DNA from: Pseudoalteromonas nigrifaciens
Lineage (GTDB): Bacteria; Pseudomonadota; Gammaproteobacteria; Enterobacterales; Alteromonadaceae
Length of the DNA stretch: 64,000 bases
Assembly: GCF_002221505.1 (NCBI RefSeq)
Contig: NZ_CP011036.1
Span: forward strand, 2,356,001-2,420,000
Direction: 5' to 3'
In this document: positions 35,109-44,977 of the stretch, one piece after another
How the letters are laid out: every line of letters begins with the position of its first letter
Numbering within the stretch: the first letter of the stretch is position 1
The notes under the pieces: model-generated
What the model was told of the DNA's origin: nothing
The model's input: only the letters and a program-made list of their open reading frames with translations
The model's database searches: none
Program-made: the position numbers and the translations under genes

Positions 35109-38100
35109 TTAGTCCCAATCAAACTTATAAAGTATATCTACGTTTTGATATAGCCCACTGGTTATTTCGATATAAAACTGCGAAAGCAGCTGATAACGTA
35201 TTGCCACTTCACTAAGGGAGTCAAAAATACCAACACTGTATTTTACTTGTAAGCTCGGTGCCACATAGCCTGATATTTCTACTTTTGTTTGCTCACCACT
35301 GCCTTTAGAGGTAAGGCTAACATCCGACAAACCAAACGTTTCACCCACTTTAGAAACCAGCCCTTCACTGCGGCTAACCCCCTGCGAAAGTAACAACTGA
35401 GTGAGCATAGCATCGGTGGAGCTATCGCCCTCGCCTAATGGTTGGCCATTGAGTAAATAGGCCAAAGCTTGTGCCTGATCCATCGCTGGCTCCGAAAACA
35501 CTTTTAGCCTGGGTTGCTCTACATTACCTGTAAGCGTTACCCCAGCAATAACACCATTGGCGGTGTTTTCGGGATTACGAATGGCTTTAATATTTAAGTA
35601 AGGCTGCTCTATTGAGCCACTAAAGCCAACCTGGCCGGTACGAATTAACAAATCTTGGCCAAATGCTAAGTATGTACCGTTTACTAACTTAAGCTCGCCT
35701 GTGGCAATAATAGGAGTTCCTTGGCTCATTTTAATCGCCAAGTCGCCTTCTACTTTAGATTCTAGACCGAATGATTCAATTTTCACGTCATTTTTTACAA
35801 TCAGTTTTAAATCTATATCGTAATCAAATGGCACTTTTTTAGTCGCTTTGGTTTTTTGATCAACGATTATTTCGTCATCGCTAACTTGCACAGCGCCCTC
35901 TGGCAGCTCTTCTATTTCAATTCGCCCATAAGGGACAATTACTTCACCCACAAGGTTTATTGCGTTGTTAGCCAAACCAATTTTTAAATCTGGAGATACT
36001 TTAAAAACGACTCCTTGCTGAGCACGTACATAAAATTGCTCACCTACTATTGCAACGTTAACGGCTGGTTGTTCACCTTGCCAATCTATGTCGCCATTTA
36101 ATTTAATATTCCCGCCTTGGGGATCTGTTAAAAGGCCTTTAATTGTTGCTGTCGCTTTGTTAAATAAAATACTCACATTCGATTTTTCAAGTGCTATTGG
36201 TAGTTGTTCACCTTGTAAATTAATATCATCAATATTTACTTCACCTTCAAGGAGTGGCTCTTTTAATGTACCTGCTAATGCAATTTTACCGCTAATATTG
36301 CCTTTGAGCTGCTCAATAGTGTCTAAAAATGGCTGCAAGTTAGAAAATAATATTTTATCTATGTTTACATTACCGCTTAACGCTTGCGTGTTTTGTATGT
36401 CATCTACATTAATTTGCGTGGTAATTTCACCTAACACGCTAGAGTTTAAGTTAGCTGTTAATTTACCTGTTTGAGAATCAGTAAATGCATTCACACTAAG
36501 CGTTTCTATTGGTAAACGAAAGTTATCTTCTTCGGAATTGTATTTGGCTATTAAGTTATTTGAATTTAAAGAAGCGCGTAATGTTTTCAGCGCACTCGCT
36601 TGCCAGTTTGCAACAAATTCCCCTGTTAAAGCGCCTTCTGCACCAACATTATCAGGTAGTAAATGCTTTAGTTCCTCAAGTGCTAAATTGTTTAATTTAG
36701 CATTGAATTGACCTAACTGTTTATTTTGCGACAAAGTGTCGATACACAACTCACTTTGTGCAGATTGCCAGCAGTGCTTACTTACATCAAAATCGCCTGT
36801 TTGGGTGTTTACGTTAAGTGTAATTTTTTTACTGTTGTTAAAGCTTAGCTTTTTATCGCTTAACTGCACATTGCTCAATGCACCTTGCCAAATCGCATTG
36901 GTAAGTTGACCATTAACTTCAAACTCAACTGCACCTTGTTGCGCATCAACAGATGCGGTAAGTTGATGATCTTTTTTATCCCCTGTTGCATCTATTTTTA
37001 CACTGTTAATTTGTTGCTCAGCAACTAAAGCCGAACCAACATCTATTGCAATATTAGTTTGCCAATCGGCCGCTGTATCAAGATCAGCTTTAACAGATAA
37101 CTTACTTATATTTATTTCATCAAAAATAAAACGTTCCAGCATTAATGCTAAGTCAACCGACGGTGTTAACCTTTGACCTCTAAGGGCTATATTGGCCTTA
37201 CCATCTGCAATAAATGGCATATTAGCCTGCTCATCACTTTGTAATGTTATATTGCCATCTACTAACCATTTGCTATCTATTTGGCCATTGAGTTCTAATT
37301 TATTTTTACCACTGCTTAAATAAAAACTATCAATATTAGCTTTTAATGCATTATCTAGCCTAAAGTTTGCGGCAAACTCTAATGGCACGTCGTTAAGTGT
37401 GCCGGTGAGTTTGGTATTATTCATTTTCAGTTGCCAAGTATCCGTTTGTGCATTAAATGAGCCTTTAAACTGCCCAGAAATATCACTCGTTACTGCATCT
37501 GTTAAGTATTGCGCTTTTAAATGCGATAGCGTCCCTGCAAAATCTGCTTGTATACCTTGTTGCCAGTTAACATTGGCATTTATTTTTGCAGTACTGTCGT
37601 TGGCCTTAACCGACAATGTAGAAAGCTGTGCATGGGTAAGCGTGCCCGTTAATTGTGTGTTTAAATCAACGGCCGGGTACGCGCCTAACTGGCTCGTTGC
37701 AGTTAAACTAAGTTGATAGTCATCTGCGTTGCCCTGCGCACTTAAGTTAACCTTACGTAGCGTTAACTGCTCGCTTTGTGCGTCGATCAGCCACTGGTTT
37801 ATTTTGCCTTTAACTGTAAATGGGTAGTTTGTTTGCTTTAAATTAGCATTGGCATTTAAACTAAGCGGAAATTGCCCGGTGGTTTCTAAATCAACGTTTA
37901 AATTTGCCAAGTCGCCACTGAGTGATAAGTCAGCTTGGTGTTGCGGGCTTTTTAATACAATATGACCTTTTAGCGGCATATTACCTGCAAGCTCTGTGTT
38001 AAGTTGTGTATTTAATTGCCACTGCTGATAACGAGCCGCTAAAGAATATAAATTTATTTTGGCATCTTCTACAGTCATTTGCAGTGCTATATTTTCTATC

Positions 38101-38786
38101 TCATAGTCTTGTTCGCCCTGCTGTATAGCCACTTTATCAATATCAAACTGCTCAATGGTTATATCCAGTGGTGAAGTAAATTCGATATTAGGCAGTGCTG
38201 GAAGCTGCGTAATTGCCGTTGATGCTGTTTGTGATTGCTGGGATTGGGCTTGCTCTTTTAGCGTAACCAGTATTTTAGGTATGTTTAAGCTTTTTACTAC
38301 AAGCTCTGATCCCATCGCTTTTGCCGATAACTTAAAGTTATCAACACGCACGTTGGCGCTTGGGTGTTCTAAAGTAAATACTTTTACAGCTATATTTTTA
38401 ACAGCGATATTAAAAGGTAAGGTAATTTTAGTTAGTGGCTCAGATGGCTCTTCTGCAACTGCTTCAGTTGATTGCTCCAAAGTTAAGGCCATTGTATTAG
38501 CACTTAAATTATCAATGCAAATACCGTCGCACTGCCACCAAAATAAATTAAGCTTTAGTTGCTGGGCATTAAAATCTACCCCGTTATTGTTATACCTAAC
38601 ATTAAATACATCGTTATATAAAAACCGACCGTTTTTAATGTCAATATTTAAACCATCAACCAACTTGTTTGCACTATAAGCAATAAATTGATTACCGGGT
38701 GCAGTAAATAATATACAAAATACGGTTATTAGCAGTATGACTAAAACAGCACTGACACTTGCAGTTATTTTTTTAAATACAGTCAT
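35109..38786 (-). CDS. tamB: Translocation and assembly module subunit TamB
   Basis: A very large AsmA-like inner-membrane protein of 1225 residues. It has one N-terminal transmembrane helix (AVLVILLITVFCILFTAP) and a long periplasmic beta-rich domain that forms a groove toward the outer membrane. The C-terminal DUF490 (TamB) domain includes PYGRIEIEELPEGAVQVSDD, QAQALAYLLNGQPLGEGD and ends with the aromatic-rich LYQNVDILYKFDWD. TamAB contributes to outer-membrane protein insertion and phospholipid transport. Its ATG overlaps the tamA stop as TAATG, so the two are translationally coupled. Confidence 0.95.
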   Translation of the reverse strand: MTVFKKITASVSAVLVILLITVFCILFTAPGNQFIAYSANKLVDGLNIDIKNGRFLYNDVFNVRYNNNGVDFNAQQLKLNLFWWQCDGICIDNLSANTMALTLEQSTEAVAEEPSEPLTKITLPFNIAVKNIAVKVFTLEHPSANVRVDNFKLSAKAMGSELVVKSLNIPKILVTLKEQAQSQQSQTASTAITQLPALPNIEFTSPLDITIEQFDIDKVAIQQGEQDYEIENIALQMTVEDAKINLYSLAARYQQWQLNTQLNTELAGNMPLKGHIVLKSPQHQADLSLSGDLANLNVDLETTGQFPLSLNANANLKQTNYPFTVKGKINQWLIDAQSEQLTLRKVNLSAQGNADDYQLSLTATSQLGAYPAVDLNTQLTGTLTHAQLSTLSVKANDSTAKINANVNWQQGIQADFAGTLSHLKAQYLTDAVTSDISGQFKGSFNAQTDTWQLKMNNTKLTGTLNDVPLEFAANFRLDNALKANIDSFYLSSGKNKLELNGQIDSKWLVDGNITLQSDEQANMPFIADGKANIALRGQRLTPSVDLALMLERFIFDEINISKLSVKADLDTAADWQTNIAIDVGSALVAEQQINSVKIDATGDKKDHQLTASVDAQQGAVEFEVNGQLTNAIWQGALSNVQLSDKKLSFNNSKKITLNVNTQTGDFDVSKHCWQSAQSELCIDTLSQNKQLGQFNAKLNNLALEELKHLLPDNVGAEGALTGEFVANWQASALKTLRASLNSNNLIAKYNSEEDNFRLPIETLSVNAFTDSQTGKLTANLNSSVLGEITTQINVDDIQNTQALSGNVNIDKILFSNLQPFLDTIEQLKGNISGKIALAGTLKEPLLEGEVNIDDINLQGEQLPIALEKSNVSILFNKATATIKGLLTDPQGGNIKLNGDIDWQGEQPAVNVAIVGEQFYVRAQQGVVFKVSPDLKIGLANNAINLVGEVIVPYGRIEIEELPEGAVQVSDDEIIVDQKTKATKKVPFDYDIDLKLIVKNDVKIESFGLESKVEGDLAIKMSQGTPIIATGELKLVNGTYLAFGQDLLIRTGQVGFSGSIEQPYLNIKAIRNPENTANGVIAGVTLTGNVEQPRLKVFSEPAMDQAQALAYLLNGQPLGEGDSSTDAMLTQLLLSQGVSRSEGLVSKVGETFGLSDVSLTSKGSGEQTKVEISGYVAPSLQVKYSVGIFDSLSEVAIRYQLLSQFYIEITSGLYQNVDILYKFDWD

Positions 38787-40558
38787 TAAATTTCAGGCCC
38801 TATAGTAATACTCAAACGGGTGCTTTTACTTTCTTTGGTAAGTCCCCAAGCGTGGTCAATTCTAACCGGACCTACAGGTGTTAAATAACGAAAACCAAAA
38901 CCAGCACCTACTTCAAATCTATCCGAAAAATCATTGGTTGCAGTACCTCCATCTACAAATAAAGCAACCCGCCAATTTTGCGCAAACTGATAGTTGTATT
39001 CTGCAGTACCAGAGACTAAGTACTTACCCCCTATTAGCTGCCCTTCATCGTTTTCGGGTGAAATTGATTGATACGCAAAACCACGCACACTTTGATCGCC
39101 ACCAGCAAAAAAGCGCAGTGAATACGGCACATTAGCTATATTATCGACCAACATGGCACCTAGGTTCGCTTTTAAAAACACTAAATGGCGGTCTAAATAA
39201 GTTCTCAGCCAAGCGTTTTGTAACTGCACGCGGATCAAATTAGTACTAGAGAGTACATCTTCTACGCCAAACTCTGCAGATATTAACCACTGTTCGCCCC
39301 AATAAGGGGTTGTTCCCCCTTTTGATTTTTTACGTGCATAACTAATACCCGGCATTAACATTTCACTGCTTTCTTCTTCGTCGTCACCTATTCTATATGT
39401 TTCATGGTCGCGGCGTATAAAAGCGGTACGCACCCAGTTATTATCAGTTAACCATTGGCGTTGTACTTGCCCGGTAAGTATTTCACTATAAATATTATTA
39501 GCTAATTCATCCTCAAGTTTATAACCAACCGAAAAACGCCATAAATCGTCATTAGGATCATCCTCTGGGATTGTATAAGCCATTGAAATATCTTGTTGTC
39601 GCTCAGACACATTTAAGTTACTTTCTAGGTAATGGCCATCTTGCGTTATCCATGGTTTACTCCATTTAAAGCGCACTTTGGGGCCTAAGTCGGTACTAAA
39701 GCCACCACCCACTTCATAGCTATTTGCAGGTTTATGTAATACATCTACTTTTATAGGTACTTGGTTATTTTTACGTTCGGTTATATCTGCATATACTCGT
39801 ACACTAGTAAAATAAGGCGTGCTTGATAAATCAAGATTATAATCGGCTATGTGGGTCGATTTATAAGGCTGCCCTTTGGCAAAAGGCGCTAAAGAACGAA
39901 TATACTTTTCAGCAGGTGTATCGCTAGCAATTACAATATCGCCAAACTGATAACGCACCCCAGTTTCAATAATAAAAGTAACTTCTGCGCTATGTTTCCC
40001 CAAAGATACTTCTAGTTTACGCGCAGGCCATTTAGCGTCAAAATAACCTAGCTCTAACAGCATTGATTCTATTTTTTTATGCGCGCTGTCATAATGTCCG
40101 TGGTTTAAAATATCTCCCTGCTTTAGGGTAATATTATTAATTACTGCCAATAAAGCGGAGTCCTGCTTGCCAGCCCCCTTTACACTAATATTTATTGCAG
40201 CGATGCGAGTAGCTGGCCCTCGCTCAACTCTAACCACCAAATCACGCTCATCTTTATCAAAGTTAACCTCTACTTTAGGGCCGTAATACCCTAATGCTTT
40301 AATACTATTCTCGACTTGTTTTTTTGCATAGCGGCGCAGGGTCAAGGTCGGCTTTTCACCTATAAGTTGTTTTAAATAAAGCGCAACATTTTTTTCTAAA
40401 TCGTCATTTATCCCTTTAATCTCATAATCTTCTATTACATTTTCAGAGGCAACAGACTGAGCACTCAGAAGAATGCAAAAAATAAACATGTAACGCAAAA
40501 ACTGATTAAACAAGTAAATATCCTTACCTTTAATTCTTAAAATATAACGATGCATCAA
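38786..40558 (-). CDS. tamA: Outer-membrane assembly factor TamA
   Basis: An Omp85/BamA-family protein of 590 residues. The N-terminus carries a signal sequence (FIFCILLSAQSVAS/EN); the ATG at 40558 gives an unusually long n-region, and the ATG at 40489 is an alternative. Three POTRA domains span roughly residues 40-280, and a 16-strand barrel follows with the lid-lock motif SVRGFAYQS and the terminal strand KSTRLSITIGPEI. It overlaps tamB by one nucleotide (TAATG). It is divergent from rraB across 144 bp. Confidence 0.95.
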   Translation of the reverse strand: MMHRYILRIKGKDIYLFNQFLRYMFIFCILLSAQSVASENVIEDYEIKGINDDLEKNVALYLKQLIGEKPTLTLRRYAKKQVENSIKALGYYGPKVEVNFDKDERDLVVRVERGPATRIAAINISVKGAGKQDSALLAVINNITLKQGDILNHGHYDSAHKKIESMLLELGYFDAKWPARKLEVSLGKHSAEVTFIIETGVRYQFGDIVIASDTPAEKYIRSLAPFAKGQPYKSTHIADYNLDLSSTPYFTSVRVYADITERKNNQVPIKVDVLHKPANSYEVGGGFSTDLGPKVRFKWSKPWITQDGHYLESNLNVSERQQDISMAYTIPEDDPNDDLWRFSVGYKLEDELANNIYSEILTGQVQRQWLTDNNWVRTAFIRRDHETYRIGDDEEESSEMLMPGISYARKKSKGGTTPYWGEQWLISAEFGVEDVLSSTNLIRVQLQNAWLRTYLDRHLVFLKANLGAMLVDNIANVPYSLRFFAGGDQSVRGFAYQSISPENDEGQLIGGKYLVSGTAEYNYQFAQNWRVALFVDGGTATNDFSDRFEVGAGFGFRYLTPVGPVRIDHAWGLTKESKSTRLSITIGPEI

Positions 40559-40702
40559 CTCTATAATATCATAGCCGTAATGAGCCTTACATTAACTTAA
40601 TAGCTACCCAGTGACATAATATGCAATCTATAATATTAAAATTAGCACGCTTTAAGCGTTTATTTTGGTTACAATAGCCCTAACAAGTACACAATAATTT
40701 TA

Positions 40703-41050
40703 ATGAGTTTTTTAATGCAATTTCCTGATGACGAAAATGGCCAACTTTTAGCTGAAATAGCCGCCGCTGGTATTGATTTAAGTAAAATGCACCAAGTCGA
40801 TTTTTATATTTTATTTGAGCAACAAAGCGATGCAGAAAAGTTTGCCAAAGAAGTGGTAGCCGATACATTAGTGCAGCATGCTGAACTCGAAAAATGCCAA
40901 GACACTGGCGTATGGGAAGTAATTACTCAAGTACAAATGGTTCCTGAGCACACTCTATTAGGCCAAGCTGAGCAATACATTGAAAGCATAGCTAATAACT
41001 TTAACGGTTACGGCGATGGTTGGGGATTAATGGACGCAGAAGAAGCTTAA
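40703..41050 (+). CDS. rraB: RraB-domain protein, regulator of RNase E activity
   Basis: A 115-residue small acidic protein of the RraB/DUF1260 family. In E. coli RraB binds RNase E and inhibits a subset of its cleavages. VDFYILFEQQSDAEKFAKEV near residue 33 and the C-terminal NNFNGYGDGWGLMDAEEA are the diagnostic parts. It is shorter than E. coli RraB (138) and lacks the long acidic tail, so its regulatory target is less certain. It is divergent from tamA and convergent with radD. Confidence 0.8.
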   Translation: MSFLMQFPDDENGQLLAEIAAAGIDLSKMHQVDFYILFEQQSDAEKFAKEVVADTLVQHAELEKCQDTGVWEVITQVQMVPEHTLLGQAEQYIESIANNFNGYGDGWGLMDAEEA

Positions 41051-41074
41051 TCTGCATTCCCATACTAAATTATA

Positions 41075-41104
41075 AATCAGTTAAACCTAAGGGTTTAACT
41101 GATT
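41075..41104 (+). terminator. Bidirectional terminator between rraB and radD
   Basis: A perfect 13-bp stem (AATCAGTTAAACC / GGTTTAACTGATT) with a 4-nt loop. It overlaps the radD stop codon at 41087-41089, an economical shared terminator for convergent genes. Confidence 0.8.
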
Positions 41105-42838
41105 AGCTTTTCTAAAACTGCCTTTATAATCAAACAGCTTATCTGCTACCTTCCAACCATATTTTTTACTTTTACGCGCAATTACAAAGTCGGGCGCAAT
41201 TAAATCTAACTGTGCGTTAATTACCTGCTCTGCTGTTTTAAATTTTACGGGTGCTTGACCTTGGCCTACCCGCTTACCAAATTGCCGATTAAAAATATAC
41301 GCCGCCCCTTTATTGGCAATATCGTAAACTTCATCGCAACTTGCACCGTCTTCGTCAAAATACGTTACTTTAATCATCTCATTTTTAAGCTGCGTTACAC
41401 TTAACCCACTACAGCGAAGTACGAGTGCATCTTTTAAGTTTAGTGCATTGCGTAACTTATCATCAGGGTCGGCCATTACCGCACCGCAATCGTGGCATTT
41501 ACGTGCGGCTATATCGTTTTGCGCACCACATTCATCACACTCTTTAAAGCGAAAACGATAATCGCACTGCTCTTTATTACCTTCATCATCTTCTAGCAAG
41601 CCCTTACAGCGCCTACCAAAGTGTTCAATAACCTTTCCTGTAGAGTCAGTTTTACCCCAATAAATATTAGCAAAGCCACAGCCAGGACAAAGCACTTGTA
41701 CCGGCTCGTTATCGCTATCGCCTTTTTTATCGCCGACCTCAGGGTGAAACAAATCAAAACCATTTCCGGCATAATCGATCACCAAACAATCTGTTTTTGA
41801 CTCGGCTAATCTAAGTCCTCTGCCGACAATTTGCTGGTATAAACTCACCGACTCAGTAGGGCGTAAAATAGCAATAAAATCAACATGAGGTGCATCAAAG
41901 CCGGTGGTGAGTACCGATATATTAACCAGGTATTTTAATTGCTTGGCTTTAAATTGCTTAATTATTTTATCGCGTTCGCTATTCGGTGTATCACCTGTAA
42001 TTAAGGCGCTTTGCTGATGAGGTAAATAGCTTAAAATTTCTTCTGCGTGCATAACCGTAGCGGCAAAAATCATAATACCTTGGCGGTTTTCACTATATTG
42101 TATTACTTGTTGTAAAATGGCCTGCGTTGCGCGTGCGCTGTTTTTTAATAACGCATTCATATCCTCATTAGTATAACGGCCAAATGCGTCACTGGTTAAC
42201 GCCGAAAAGTCGTAATGACTAATCGCCGCATCCACTTCATTGGGTGGCGTTAAATAGTTATGTTTGATCATATAGCGCAGCGGTAATTCAAAAATACAGC
42301 TTTTAAATGGGCTGTCTTTATTGCCCCGCACAAAACCATGATAGTGATGATGATAAATCCACCCCATACCTAACCGATAAGGCGTTGCCGTTAACCCTAA
42401 TACTTTTAATTGAGGGTTATGCGCTTGTAAGGCATTAATAACTTTACCGTATTGACTTTTTTTATCACCATTAACTCTATGGCACTCATCAATAATTAAC
42501 AGTGAATAATGCTCATTAAGCTGATCTAAATTACGCGATAGCGACTGCACGCTGGCAAAAGTAACCTGATGGTTTAACGATTTTTCTTTTAATCCTGCCG
42601 AAAATATACTCGCCTCAAGCCCAAAGCTTTTATATTTTTGTGAGTTTTGCTCTACTAACTCTTTAACATGCGCCAGTACTAATATTTTTTGTTTAGCTAT
42701 ACGCGCAAGCTCAGCAATTACCAAGCTTTTACCCGCGCCAGTAGGTAATACAATCACTGCGGGATCATTGGTTTTTCTAAAGTGTAAAACGGTACGTTCA
42801 ACCGCCTCGATCTGATAAGGTCTTAGGGTGTAGGTCAT
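41087..42838 (-). CDS. radD: DNA repair helicase-like protein RadD (YejH)
   Basis: A superfamily II ATPase of 583 residues. RadD acts in recombinational repair together with RecA and SSB. The Walker A motif is LPTGAGKSLVIAEL near residue 35 and the DEAH-box variant is IIDECHRVNGD. VLGLTATPYRLG, LVNISVLTTGFDAPHVD and QQIVGRGLRLAE are motifs III, V and VI. A C-terminal zinc-ribbon region has four Cys pairs or singles (LCPGCGFANIYWG, CDECGAQNDIAARKCHDCGA). It is convergent with rraB. No LexA box is visible upstream. Confidence 0.95.
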   Translation of the reverse strand: MTYTLRPYQIEAVERTVLHFRKTNDPAVIVLPTGAGKSLVIAELARIAKQKILVLAHVKELVEQNSQKYKSFGLEASIFSAGLKEKSLNHQVTFASVQSLSRNLDQLNEHYSLLIIDECHRVNGDKKSQYGKVINALQAHNPQLKVLGLTATPYRLGMGWIYHHHYHGFVRGNKDSPFKSCIFELPLRYMIKHNYLTPPNEVDAAISHYDFSALTSDAFGRYTNEDMNALLKNSARATQAILQQVIQYSENRQGIMIFAATVMHAEEILSYLPHQQSALITGDTPNSERDKIIKQFKAKQLKYLVNISVLTTGFDAPHVDFIAILRPTESVSLYQQIVGRGLRLAESKTDCLVIDYAGNGFDLFHPEVGDKKGDSDNEPVQVLCPGCGFANIYWGKTDSTGKVIEHFGRRCKGLLEDDEGNKEQCDYRFRFKECDECGAQNDIAARKCHDCGAVMADPDDKLRNALNLKDALVLRCSGLSVTQLKNEMIKVTYFDEDGASCDEVYDIANKGAAYIFNRQFGKRVGQGQAPVKFKTAEQVINAQLDLIAPDFVIARKSKKYGWKVADKLFDYKGSFRKANQLNP

Positions 42839-42975
42839 GAGATAACAATTAAATTTTAATGAGGGATTTTAGCAAATAACTTAACTTTAAAGGTAATTAT
42901 TAATTACGCGGTTTTTAAATCGCATAATTAAAACTCATTTTAATGGGGAATACTACGATAAAACATTTATATCTA

Positions 42976-43170
42976 TTAAATGATAGTAATAGGCGTATCA
43001 CTAGCAAAACTATCTGTGCGGATACGAGAGCCTAAAACCTGAATTTTTTCTACTTCTTCTACAACTTCACCTTCTTCTGCAGCAAATGAACCAGCTGAAA
43101 ATAAAGCGGTTGATGCTGCACCAAAAGCAATTGCTAAGCGAACAGCTTTTGAAACTTGATTATTTAACAT
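42976..43170 (-). pseudogene. Truncated 5' remnant of a TonB-dependent receptor
   Basis: A 64-codon frame coding for a TonB-receptor signal peptide and the start of the plug (MLNNQVSKAVRLAIAFGAAS, then KIQVLGSRIRTDSFASDTP). It stops after PITII, where intact receptors continue into the plug. The first 30 residues differ from the full receptor at 44978-47620 at only a few positions, and both share a GGAGAA ribosome site before ATG. No continuation of the receptor is recognisable downstream. It is most simply a decayed or recombined paralogue; a short secreted peptide is possible but unlikely. Confidence 0.75.
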
Positions 43171-43968
43171 TTGATTCTCCCTATATTTCTATTTTATTTT
43201 TATCATTTTTTATGAAAAATAAAGCTACGGTATTCTGCATAGCATCTATTTTCAAATTAAAGAGTATTACTAAGTACACCATCAGGTCAACACCTAGTTA
43301 ACATAAAACAGCCTTTATTTACATACATTTACAAAGCACATGTATTCATATAAACACAATGAATAATATCTGATAAACAATTTACCGCACTTATTGTGGG
43401 TACTATTGTTTATCTATAATTGAGTTTTTAGGGGTATATGAATTAACTGATAAAAATCAGATTTTCATATTTGGCGGGGCATAGAGCAAAAATAAAGGTA
43501 TAGAAGTAAAGGTAATATTACTTATAATTAATCTCTGTATTATGTTTGGTTTAGTAATTATTAAGCTAGCTTTTACATTAAAATTGAAAAACAGCCCATA
43601 CTAAAGCAGTAACATATTACTAACTAAATAGAACAATTGAGTTTAACTGCACAAAAGCGTAATAGTAGCTGCTACATATCTACAAAGTCACTTAGCGGAT
43701 TAATAACTTTAAAGCTTATATAAAATAAGCAGAGGGACAGAGGTTTATATGCCTCAAGTCAGAAAGATAACTATTTAAAACAGACCGCTACAGTATTAAT
43801 AGCCTGCAGGCTGTTGCGTTATTAATGAAGGGACAATTGGTTGTAATAAGCAGATAGTAATTTACAACTCTTTTTTACTTAATTTAAACAGCAATGAAGA
43901 ACTACATAGCTATTTATTATTGTACTAATTTACACTTTTAAATTAGTACAATACATTCAATGTTAAAT
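43171..43968 (+). other. Gene-free AT-rich region
   Basis: About 800 bp with no credible coding frame on either strand. It holds the ribosome site and upstream region of the remnant receptor (43171-43320, with GGTCAACA-type similarity to the region upstream of the intact receptor), a 12-nt palindrome AGCCTGCAGGCT near 43803, and the methyltransferase terminator (43919-43952). The rest shows no recognisable RNA or repeat. It could be the graveyard of the rest of the remnant receptor. Confidence 0.6.
43919..43952 (-). terminator. Hairpin downstream of the methyltransferase gene
   Basis: A perfect 14-bp stem (ATTGTACTAATTTA / TAAATTAGTACAAT) with a 6-nt loop, 16 nt beyond the methyltransferase stop. 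It is AT-rich and without a clear U-tract. Confidence 0.65.
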
Positions 43969-44916
43969 TTACTTTCGTGCTTTTATAACCCAACAAAAAA
44001 TACCTGCGTCTATTTTCATAACATCGAACTCGTAGCTGGACCAATTATCTTGCAGAAGGGTTTTTATATACTCAACATCTGAGTTTGACCACGATGCGGC
44101 TTGTTGATCTTGTAAGCGAAGCTGAAAAGAATATAAATTATCACGGAGTTCTTCTACTCTTTTACTGTCTGTTTTCGGCCAATCAATGATCGCTGGAAGT
44201 AGCTCTTTTACTAACAAATTAAACCAGTCTAACTCATCTTCACTGTTGCATTTACTCTGCTGATATTTTACTTGCTGTAACAGGTCTACATTTTTTTGCT
44301 TAAATTGAACTTGTTGCTCAGCAGTCGGCTCTACCTTATTTGTAATAGACTGACAAAAATCAGCGAAGTCTTGAAGTTGCAATAACAAACCATTGTCTTT
44401 ACTTAAGTCTTTGAGTACTTTTAACCCAATTTTACAATCTGTAGAAATAAATGAGTCTTGATGATGTACTAACGCAATAAATTCACCATTAGGTTTTAAT
44501 GCCTTATTTACCGCTAAAAGAGCGGCGGCGGGCTCTGCATACTCAAAACCAAATTGACTTATAACACTATCAAATTGAACGTTCTCAAACGCTAAGGTTT
44601 CAGAGGGCATATTGCCATAAAAATGTATTTTTTCGAGGTGTTTGTAATTAGAATCTGAGGGGGCATGTTGAGATAATGGTGCTATGTTTGCCGCGTCTGA
44701 TGCATAAACATCAAAACTTGCATTAAATTGCTGTGCTAAAACAGCCAGTCCACCATTCCCGGTAGCTAGGTCTAAAATTGTAGTTGATTCAGGTAGTGAT
44801 TTAAAAATAGTTTGCCAAAAATTTGCGACAATGCCTTTATAACCTTGGCTGTGCTCCCCTTCTGCAAAACTATTAAGTGATTTGGTCCTTGACCAGTATG
44901 AATTCCAATGTTGCAT
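43969..44916 (-). CDS. Class I SAM-dependent methyltransferase
   Basis: A 315-residue predicted cytosolic methyltransferase. Motif I is TTILDLATGNGGLAVLAQ near residues 44-61. DVYASDAANIAPLSQHAP corresponds to the acidic end of beta-2, and FDSVISQFGFEYAEPAAALL to motif post-II. LKPNGEFIALVHHQDS follows. The C-terminal half is a helical cap rich in Gln and Leu (QVQFKQKNVDLLQQVKYQQS). The substrate is unknown. It starts 61 nt downstream of the TonB-dependent receptor on the same strand, but a strong terminator stands between them, so any linkage would be by partial read-through. Confidence 0.82.
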   Translation of the reverse strand: MQHWNSYWSRTKSLNSFAEGEHSQGYKGIVANFWQTIFKSLPESTTILDLATGNGGLAVLAQQFNASFDVYASDAANIAPLSQHAPSDSNYKHLEKIHFYGNMPSETLAFENVQFDSVISQFGFEYAEPAAALLAVNKALKPNGEFIALVHHQDSFISTDCKIGLKVLKDLSKDNGLLLQLQDFADFCQSITNKVEPTAEQQVQFKQKNVDLLQQVKYQQSKCNSEDELDWFNLLVKELLPAIIDWPKTDSKRVEELRDNLYSFQLRLQDQQAASWSNSDVEYIKTLLQDNWSSYEFDVMKIDAGIFCWVIKARK

Positions 44917-44929
44917 TTTTTACCCATAA

Positions 44930-44959
44930 AAAAAGGTGGGTTTTAAACCCACCTTTTTA
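44930..44959 (-). terminator. Intrinsic terminator of the TonB-dependent receptor gene
   Basis: The stem AAAAGGTGGGTTT / AAACCCACCTTTT has a very short loop and T-runs on both sides, 18 nt past the receptor stop codon and 14 nt before the methyltransferase start. Confidence 0.9.
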
Positions 44960-44977
44960 TTTAACTTATTTTATAAA

